Shown: in pieces, positions 55,594 through 64,000 of the stretch
Numbering within the stretch: the first letter of the stretch is position 1
How the letters are laid out: the number at the start of each line of letters is the position of its first letter
DNA from: Streptomyces lincolnensis
GTDB taxonomy: Bacteria > Actinomycetota > Actinomycetes > Streptomycetales > Streptomycetaceae
Assembly: GCF_001685355.1 (NCBI RefSeq)
Contig: NZ_CP016438.1
Coordinates: 9,920,001 to 9,984,000 of the forward strand
Direction: 5' to 3'
Length of the DNA stretch: 64,000 bases
The notes under the pieces: generated by a model
The model's database searches: none
Told to the model about the DNA's origin: nothing
Seen by the model: the letters and a program-made list of their open reading frames with translations, nothing else
Translations under genes and position numbers: made by a program

Positions 55594-56348
55594 TCGGCCT
55601 CCCGCCCGTCGCGCCGCGCGGTGACGAGGAAGGTCCGGATCTCCGTCTCGACCAGCGGGCTGGGCTCACAGACGGTGTCCAGCCCGGCGTCACGCAGCAG
55701 ACGGGTGGCCGCCGCCAGGCGGCCGTCCAGGTCCTGAACCTCGGCCACGACCCGGTCGATGCGGGGCCAGTCGTCGGCGTCGATGCCCTCCAGCACGTCG
55801 ATCTCGGCCCCTTCGACGTCGATCTTCAGCAGATCGACGCGTCCGTCCCGCGGCAGCCACCGGGAGAGGCGGTCGACGGGCGCGGTGACCTGGAAGCCCC
55901 GGTGGTTGGCCACGGCGTCCTCGTCGGGATACTTCTCGGCGAGGACCGCGATCTGCAGCGCCTTCTGGTCGGGGTAGCGGGTCGAGTTCCCCGGCAGCCG
56001 GGGGTAGTAGGTGAAGGAGACCGCCTCGTTGGGGGCGCGGCCCACGCCGTGCGCCTCGACGCGGACGTCGGCCAACCGGTGCAGGGCGATGTTCCGGTCC
56101 AGGATGCGCCGGGACTCGGCGACCGGCTCGAAGGCGATGACGCGGGCGTCGGGATGGCGGAGCTTGGTGTAGAGCGTGAACATGCCGATGCAGGCACCGA
56201 CGTCGACAACCAGCGCGCGCGGTGGGAGCGACATCCCCTCGTAGCAGCCGTGCTCGAAAATCTCCCGGTACTGAAACCTCGCCTCGTCGGGGCTCTGCGT
56301 GTAAAGCCGCAGGCCGTTGGCGAAGGTCGTCAGCGTCGTCGATGTCAC
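55590..56348 (-). CDS. FkbM-family SAM methyltransferase
   Basis: 252 residues from GTG 56348 (GGAG upstream). SAM motif VVDVGACIGMFTLY, acidic strand IAFEPVAESRRIL, and the FkbM-type LLKIDVEGAEIDVLEG. FkbM enzymes usually O-methylate a sugar or polyketide hydroxyl. It once headed an operon with the now broken glycosyltransferase. This is the last intact gene at the right end of the cluster. Confidence 0.85.
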   Translation of the reverse strand: MTSTTLTTFANGLRLYTQSPDEARFQYREIFEHGCYEGMSLPPRALVVDVGACIGMFTLYTKLRHPDARVIAFEPVAESRRILDRNIALHRLADVRVEAHGVGRAPNEAVSFTYYPRLPGNSTRYPDQKALQIAVLAEKYPDEDAVANHRGFQVTAPVDRLSRWLPRDGRVDLLKIDVEGAEIDVLEGIDADDWPRIDRVVAEVQDLDGRLAAATRLLRDAGLDTVCEPSPLVETEIRTFLVTARRDGREAE

Positions 56349-56471
56349 CCGCCCACTCCGTTCTCTGCCTCTGCCCGTCTCCGTCCCGGTCTGCCCCCCG
56401 CGGTGAGTCTCGGAGTGGCCCCGCGGTGTTGTCAACGGACCGTCCGGGTGCGTCGATTCAACGGCCCTGTC

Positions 56472-56700
56472 TCACTTTCGGTGGTGACGGAGCGTGCCGC
56501 TGTCCGAGGGGATGCGGTGCCGAAGCAGGGTGAAGCCTGCTCCTCCGTGCATCTGGCGTGTGATCCGTTTGGTCTTGGTGTTGACGCCCTCGGTGGGGCC
56601 GTTGCTGTACGGAAGAGCCCGGCGATCACGGGGTGCGACCACGTCTCGGCGAAAAGGATGATTGAAACGGCAACCTTTCCGCTCTGCGTGGCCACTTAGG
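56472..56700 (-). mobile_element. Remnant of an ISL3-family transposase (C-terminus)
   Basis: The minus strand ending at TGA 56472 reads LPYSNGPTEGVNTKTKRITR, then QMHGGAGFTLLRHRI, the usual end of ISL3-type transposases. The preceding block (WSHPVIAGL) is in another frame, so a frameshift lies near 56620. The DDE core is absent. It marks the right edge of the cluster. Confidence 0.75.
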
Positions 56701-56772
56701 GGTGTACCGACGAGGGCGAGCCGTGGTCAGCGGCGCTACGCCCTCTGTGTCAACACCTGATCGGAGCCCCAC

Positions 56773-58560
56773 GTGTCACCAGACGACCCGAGATCCGCAT
56801 GGCAGCCGATGCCTTGGGGTCGCACGCCCCGCCGTAGCCGGATGCGCCGGCGCTTTGTCGCGGGGGCGGTGGCGGTGCTCGCCGCCTCGGTCGGCGTCGG
56901 CGCCCTGGCGCCCAGCGCGGTCGCCGCGCCGACCGTCGACATCCGTGTGAATGCCGGTACCTCCTTGGGCACGGTGCCCAGCAGTGGTGTCGGCCTCAAC
57001 ACGGGCTACGGCGACGAGCACATGGGGGACCCCAAGCCGACATCGCTGATGAAGGCCGCGGGAGTTCGGCAGCTGCGCTATCCCGGCGGCTCCGGCGCGG
57101 ACGACTACCACTGGAAGACCCACACCTACGGCGACGGCAGCGGCTGGATCCCCTCCAACACCGACTTCGACCACTTCATGGCCATCGCGAAGAAGGTCGG
57201 CGCCCAGCCGATCCTGACCGCGAACTACGGTTCCGGCACCCCCAAGGAGGCCGCCGACTGGGTCAAGTACGCCAACGTCGACAAGGGTTACGGCGTGAAG
57301 TACTGGGAGATCGGCAACGAGGTCTACGGCAACGGGCACTACGGCAACGGCAAGGGCTGGGAAACTGACAACCACGCCGACAAGAGCCCGAAGGAGTACG
57401 GGAAGAACCTCGTCGCCTACTCGAAGGCGATGAAGGCCGTGGATCCGAAGGTGAAGATCGGAGCGGTGCTCACCACCCCCGGCTTCTGGCCGGATGCGGA
57501 GAAGGCTCCCGGTGACACCGCCGACTGGAACAACACGGTGCTCTCCATCGCGGGAGGCTCGATCGACTTCGTCATCGTCCACTGGTATCCGGGCGGCAAA
57601 ACCACGGCCGACCTGCTGAACACCCCCTCCCGGATCGCCGGTGTCAGGTCCTCGCTGCGCTCGCTGATCGCCAAGTACACGGGCTCGCGCGCCGCTTCGG
57701 TGGAGATCGCGGTCACCGAGAACGGCGCCGTCGGCTCGCCCGCCCAGACCAGCCAGGCCGCGGCCCTGTTCGCGCCGGACACCTACATGACCTGGTTCGA
57801 GCAAGGCGCCACCCACGTGGACTGGTGGAACCTGCACAACGGCACGGACCAAGCACCCACCACCGTCCACGGCGAGACCGACTACCAGGACGGGGGCATT
57901 CTCTCCGCCGGAACCTGCGCCGGGGGGAAGTGCGAACCGCCGCGCGACACGCCCTTCCCCACCTACTGGGGCATCCGCTCGCTGACCGCACTGGCGAAGC
58001 CTGGCGACACCATGGTCAAGTCGTCCTCGGGCAACTCGTCGGTTGCTGTGCACGCGGTGCGGAGCAGCACCGGCGGTCTGAACGTCATGCTGATCAACAA
58101 GAACCCGCAGAACGCGGCGCCGGTGTCGCTCTCGTACGCCGGATTCACCCCGGCCGCAGGGGCGGTCACGACCGTTTCGTTTGCCAAGGGAGACACTGCC
58201 CTGACGACGGCGAAGCGGGGCACGGCGGTCGCACAGAAGCTGCCGCCGTACTCGATCACGACGCTTCAGCTGAAGCCCGCGCCGGGGACCGCCGGCGCTG
58301 ACAAGCCGACGCCCGCCCCCACGCCGACCGCCCCCACGCCGGTTGTCTCCGCCCCCGGCACGACCGGCACCCGTGCGCAGGGGGAGATGGGCGCACCCGT
58401 CGGCCAGGCGACCCCGAGCAGCACGCCCGGCGACCTGGCTTCCACCGGGGCGAGCAACGCTGTTGTCACGTACAGCGCCCTCGGTGGCCTGCTGGTCATC
58501 GCTGCCGGCGGCGTGCTGGTGCTTCGCGGACGTCGCCGCAGGGGTTCGTACGGGAGGTGA
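56773..58560 (+). CDS. Sortase-anchored TIM-barrel glycoside hydrolase (GH39/GH51-like)
   Basis: 595 residues. Signal peptide after a basic stretch (RRSRMRRRFVAGAVAVL, cleavage near VAA-P, residue ~56). TIM barrel (about 58-420) with acid/base Glu in YWEIGNEVYG and nucleophile Glu in IAVTENGAV; a C-terminal beta domain to about 500. A Pro/Thr linker leads to LASTG (555-559), a hydrophobic helix and RGRRRRG: the LAxTG sorting signal of class E sortases. The enzyme should stay on the cell wall and act on arabinan, xylan or a related glycan. GTG 56773 has GGAG upstream; ATG 56842 is an alternative. Confidence 0.82.
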   Translation: MSPDDPRSAWQPMPWGRTPRRSRMRRRFVAGAVAVLAASVGVGALAPSAVAAPTVDIRVNAGTSLGTVPSSGVGLNTGYGDEHMGDPKPTSLMKAAGVRQLRYPGGSGADDYHWKTHTYGDGSGWIPSNTDFDHFMAIAKKVGAQPILTANYGSGTPKEAADWVKYANVDKGYGVKYWEIGNEVYGNGHYGNGKGWETDNHADKSPKEYGKNLVAYSKAMKAVDPKVKIGAVLTTPGFWPDAEKAPGDTADWNNTVLSIAGGSIDFVIVHWYPGGKTTADLLNTPSRIAGVRSSLRSLIAKYTGSRAASVEIAVTENGAVGSPAQTSQAAALFAPDTYMTWFEQGATHVDWWNLHNGTDQAPTTVHGETDYQDGGILSAGTCAGGKCEPPRDTPFPTYWGIRSLTALAKPGDTMVKSSSGNSSVAVHAVRSSTGGLNVMLINKNPQNAAPVSLSYAGFTPAAGAVTTVSFAKGDTALTTAKRGTAVAQKLPPYSITTLQLKPAPGTAGADKPTPAPTPTAPTPVVSAPGTTGTRAQGEMGAPVGQATPSSTPGDLASTGASNAVVTYSALGGLLVIAAGGVLVLRGRRRRGSYGR

Positions 58561-60864
<2,304 letters not shown>

Positions 60865-61296
60865 CCGGTGGCGTGACGCAGGTCCTGGTGTTCCTGACGT
60901 TCGCGGGCAACGACGTACGCCGAACCGGGTGAGCGTCACAGCGAGCGATCAGGGACAACGGATGGAGTTGGAGCGGCGGGCTCGGTGCAAGGCCGAGCCC
61001 GACCGTGCGCGCGGAGAACCCGGATGGTGGCGGCCTCGTCCTGGTCGACCACGAGGCGCGGAACGTGCCAAGCCTGGGAGTCGGTCGGTTTCAGGGTGTG
61101 TCGAGTGAGCTGGGGTCGCCGGCGTCCGAGGATTATCGAACGACGACTGCCGTGGGCGAGCCGCTGACCACCCGCCGATCGCCCGGCGCTGACACCCCTT
61201 GTGCCCCTCCGATATTCCCGTTCGGCATTCAGAATGACGTCCGACATTTCGAACTTCGGCTCTCAGTCCCCTTACCCGTGAGGAAGCTGATCTCGC
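60865..61296. other. Intergenic region upstream of the second GH43 gene
   Basis: 432 bases, no supported gene. It contains the palindrome at 61250-61258 and AT-richer sequence typical of a promoter just before the GH43 start. Confidence 0.45.
61250..61258. promoter_or_regulatory. Palindrome CGAA-C-TTCG, BxlR/XlnR-type operator
   Basis: An exact match to CGAA-N-TTCG, the operator described for Streptomyces xylan/xylobiose regulators, 38 nt before the start of the GH43 gene, a position suited to repression. Confidence 0.55.
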
Positions 61297-63387
61297 ATGT
61301 CCTGGCTCCAACACCCCCACAGCCGCCGGAGACTCATGGCGGCCACCGCCGGCCTGATCGCGGGCGCCACGCTGCCGGCGATGCGCGCGGCGGCGGCCAC
61401 GACGGCCCAGCAGGAACGGTTCACCAACCCGGTGATCTGGCAGGACTTCGCCGACCTCGAGGTCATCCGCGTCGGCGACACGTACTACTACAGCGGCTCG
61501 ACCATGCATTTCTCGCCGGGCGCGCCCGTCCTGCGCTCCTACGACCTGGTCAACTGGGAGTTCATCGGCCACTCGGTGCCGGTCCTCGACTTCGGCGACG
61601 CGTACGACCTCAAGGGCGGACGGGCGTACGTCCAGGGCATCTATGCGTCCTCGATGCGCTACCGCCCCAGCGACGGGACCTTCTACTGGCTGGGCCAGAT
61701 CGGCTGGCAGCGGTCGTACGTATACAGGGCCACCAACGCGGCGGGCCCCTGGACCCGGCACGCCGAGATCGGCAGCGGTTACTACGACGCGGGGCTGCTC
61801 TTCGACGACGACGGCACCCCGTACGTGGCGTACGGCGTCAACGAGATCCGCGTCGCACAGCTCTCCCCGGACATGCGCACCGAGGTCAGGTCCGAGCACG
61901 TGCTCACCAAGCCCGACGATTTGCATCTGATGGAGGGCTCTCGCTTCTACAAGATCAACGGGAACTACTACATCTTCGTCACCCGCCCGCCCAACGGCCA
62001 GTACGTCTGGAAGTCCACCTCAGGCCCCTTCGGCCCGTACAAGATGCGGGAGGTGCTGTTGGACCTGCCCGGCCCGATCCCCGGCGGCGGCATACCGCAC
62101 CAGGGCTCGCTGGTCGACACCCCGAACGGCGACTGGTACTACATGGGCTTCATCGACGCCTATCCCGGCGGCCGCGTCCCCGCCCTGGCCCCGGTCACCT
62201 GGAACGCCGAGGGCTGGCCCCAGCTCCAGACCGTCGACGGCGCGTGGGGCGAGACGTACCCCTACCCGGTCACCCCGCACCCGCTCCCGCCGATGACCGG
62301 CGCCGACACCTTCGAGGGGACGGCGCTGGCGCCGTACTGGGAGTGGAACCACAACCCCGACACCACGGCGTTCACCGTCGACAACGGGCTCACCCTCAGG
62401 ACCGCCACCGTCACCGACGACCTCTACAACGCCCGTAACACCCTCACCCGCCGCATCCAGGGCCCCGCCTCCACTGCGACCGTCGTGCTCGACTGCTCCG
62501 CAATGGCGGACGGCGACCGGGCCGGGCTGGCGATGCTGCGGGACTCCTCCGCCTGGATCGGCGTCACACGGCACAACGGCGTCAGCAGGCTGGTGATGTT
62601 CGACGGTCTGACCATGGATGCCAGCTGGAACACCAGCAGCACCGGCACAGAGCAGGCCCGCGCCGACCTCCCCGCGTCCGGCAGCCGCGTCTGGCTGCGC
62701 GCCGCCGCCGACATCAGCCCGGGGCCGGGCCGCCAGGCGACGTTCTCCTACAGCACCGACGGCACCACCTTCAACCGGCTCGGCCCGGCCTTCACCATGA
62801 ACGAGAGACCTCATTTCTTCATGGGCTACCGCTTCGCCGTCTTCAACCACGCCACCCGGGCCCTCGGCGGCAAAGTGCGGGTGGAACGCTTCGACTTGCG
62901 CGCGTGCGGGCCGGCGGCGCAACCGGGCACTGTGGACACCAACGCCTGGTACGTCGTGGTCAACCGCAACAGCGGCAAGGCACTGGACGTGGCGGGCGTG
63001 AGCTCCGAGAACGGCGCCGCGGTCACGCAGTGGGCTCGGATCGACGGGACCAACCAGCAGTTCCAGTTCGTGGACGCCGGTGACGGCTACTACCGGTTGA
63101 AGGCGAGGCACTCCGGCAAGCTGCTGGACGTCTCCGGCTGGTCGACGGCCGACAACGCCGCCATCAACCAGTGGAGCGACCACGGTGGCGCGAACCAGCA
63201 GTTCCGGTTGGCGGACTCACCGGACGGATACGTCCGGTTGATCAACCGCAACAGCGGGAAGGCCGTCGAGGTACCGGGCTTCTCCTCCGAGGACGGGACC
63301 GGCATCGTCCAGTACTCGGACTGGGGCGGCGGGAACCAGCAGTGGAAGCTCGTCCGCGTCGGCTTCACGGGCTTGCCCTCCTGCTGA
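61297..63387 (+). CDS. Secreted GH43-type hydrolase with ricin-type CBM13
   Basis: 696 residues. Tat-like signal (SRRRLMAATAGLIAG). GH43 propeller from TNPVIWQDFADLEV to about 335, then the beta-sandwich domain (about 340-540), both closely like the protein at 2535-4187. A C-terminal ricin-type trefoil (about 550-690) has three repeats (NQQFQF, NQQFRL, NQQWKL) with NSGKALDV-like units. Arabinofuranosidase or xylosidase acting on bound hemicellulose. Followed by a 17-bp hairpin. The paralogue on the other side of the cluster lacks the CBM. Confidence 0.88.
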   Translation: MSWLQHPHSRRRLMAATAGLIAGATLPAMRAAAATTAQQERFTNPVIWQDFADLEVIRVGDTYYYSGSTMHFSPGAPVLRSYDLVNWEFIGHSVPVLDFGDAYDLKGGRAYVQGIYASSMRYRPSDGTFYWLGQIGWQRSYVYRATNAAGPWTRHAEIGSGYYDAGLLFDDDGTPYVAYGVNEIRVAQLSPDMRTEVRSEHVLTKPDDLHLMEGSRFYKINGNYYIFVTRPPNGQYVWKSTSGPFGPYKMREVLLDLPGPIPGGGIPHQGSLVDTPNGDWYYMGFIDAYPGGRVPALAPVTWNAEGWPQLQTVDGAWGETYPYPVTPHPLPPMTGADTFEGTALAPYWEWNHNPDTTAFTVDNGLTLRTATVTDDLYNARNTLTRRIQGPASTATVVLDCSAMADGDRAGLAMLRDSSAWIGVTRHNGVSRLVMFDGLTMDASWNTSSTGTEQARADLPASGSRVWLRAAADISPGPGRQATFSYSTDGTTFNRLGPAFTMNERPHFFMGYRFAVFNHATRALGGKVRVERFDLRACGPAAQPGTVDTNAWYVVVNRNSGKALDVAGVSSENGAAVTQWARIDGTNQQFQFVDAGDGYYRLKARHSGKLLDVSGWSTADNAAINQWSDHGGANQQFRLADSPDGYVRLINRNSGKAVEVPGFSSEDGTGIVQYSDWGGGNQQWKLVRVGFTGLPSC

Positions 63388-63407
63388 CACCGCTATCCGG
63401 CTCAAGC

Positions 63408-63452
63408 CCACCGAAACTCCCCTTGTCCACTGGGGAAGGGGAGTTTCGGTGG
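63408..63452 (+). terminator. Terminator hairpin after the GH43-CBM13 gene
   Basis: Perfect 17-bp stem (63408-63424 with 63436-63452), 11-nt loop, 20 nt past the stop. It may serve both strands. Confidence 0.8.
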
Positions 63453-63459
63453 CCTGCAA

Positions 63460-63665
63460 GCTGCCCAGGACGGCATGTTCGGTCTCGGGTGTCCAGAAGA
63501 TCTGGAGCCGCTCGCGTGCTCGGGTGATCGCCGGGTAAAAAATGTTGTGCGAAATGTCGTCCTCGTTGGCGTCCGTGATCACGATCTTCACCGAGTCATA
63601 CTCAAGGCCCTGCGCCTTGTGGATGGATACCGCGTAGGCAACCTGGAGCGGTACGGCCCCGGTCG
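63460..63665 (-). pseudogene. C-terminal fragment of a UvrD/Rep-like DNA helicase
   Basis: The minus strand reads VAYAVSIHKAQGLEYDSVKI, VITDANEDDISHNIFYPAIT and RARERLQIFWTPETEHAVL, the last helicase motifs (V and VI) of superfamily 1 proteins. The upstream sequence changes frame and loses the helicase pattern, and no proper end is seen before the GH43 gene, so it is a fragment. Confidence 0.7.
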
Positions 63666-64000
63666 TCGCAGGGTGTGTTCGTGGCCGGCGAAGGGGTGGC
63701 CGGGCTCGGCCGGGTTGTCGGGTCGGGCGGTGGCGATCACGCACCCGTCTGCGTCCCGGCAATCCGGGTTGGAGAGGGCACCGGGTCCTGACAGGGCTCG
63801 GGCCCTTCGTAACTTTTTCCACAACAGACGAAAAGCCTGGCTGGTTTGGAGGGAGGTGTGGACACATTGGGCTGAAGTCTTCTAGCCTTGTCAGCGAACC
63901 ATCACGGTCGTCGATGTGACCCGACAGCGCGGTAGCCATCGACTTCTCCTGTTTCCGAGCCGTTGCCCCTGCTCGGCGTAGTGGCCTGCTGAAGCAGTAC
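63666..64000. other. Right-edge region without a supported gene
   Basis: 335 bases. Short readings such as CVIATARPDNPAEPGHPF on the minus strand are protein-like but open-ended; probably more of the decayed sequence that holds the helicase fragment. Confidence 0.3.

Overview
The window looks like a Streptomyces (or close relative) chromosome segment. It has very high GC with strong third-position GC bias, many GTG and TTG starts, secreted plant-polymer hydrolases with Tat-like or Sec signals, a SARP regulator, and rare TTA codons placed as in bldA-controlled genes. No rRNA, tRNA or CRISPR array was seen.

Left flank (1-12.4 kb): a hemicellulose/cellulose degradation locus. It holds a partial GH6 cellulase, a GH10-GH62 fusion, a GH43 enzyme, a GH5 cellulase gene broken by frameshifts and a deletion, a secreted esterase and a CBM32-type polyester hydrolase/cutinase. 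Then come msrA, two small secreted proteins and the debris of an alpha/beta-hydrolase, an IS3-family and an IS5-family transposase.

Centre (12.4-56.3 kb): a biosynthetic gene cluster that I could not match to a known product. Its anchors are a 2-deoxy-scyllo-inosose (DOI) synthase and an L-glutamine:DOI-type aminotransferase, so an aminocyclitol of the 2-deoxystreptamine pathway is the predicted core. Around them lies acyl-carrier chemistry: two free ACPs, an ACP fused to an acyl-CoA dehydrogenase, a second dehydrogenase, two AMP-forming ligases, a free-standing condensation domain, a PPTase, and two proteins with a Cys/His layout resembling the butirosin acyltransferase BtrH. There is also a KamA-family radical SAM aminomutase whose substrate-binding positions do not look lysine-specific. 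A separate operon (PhyH oxygenase, flavin reductase, cupin, SDR, sugar-type C-methyltransferase) suggests a modified, possibly branched sugar. Four glycosyltransferase-like genes, two Gfo/Idh dehydrogenases, a second DegT aminotransferase, a thymidine phosphorylase, a PHP phosphatase, a MazG-like protein and an F420/LLM oxidoreductase add tailoring. A SARP and a LysR protein regulate; an MFS pump, two ABC exporters and a fructosamine-kinase/APH-like kinase probably give export and self-protection. The inferred product is an aminocyclitol glycoside carrying one or two ACP-delivered amino-acyl groups.

Right flank (56.4-64 kb): an ISL3-family transposase remnant, then plant-polymer hydrolases again: a sortase-anchored TIM-barrel hydrolase, a second GH62 (with a ricin-type CBM), a second GH43 (with a ricin-type CBM), and a helicase fragment. 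GH62 and GH43 types thus occur on both sides of the cluster and transposase debris lies at both edges, which suggests the cluster was inserted into, or moved with, a hemicellulose-utilisation region.
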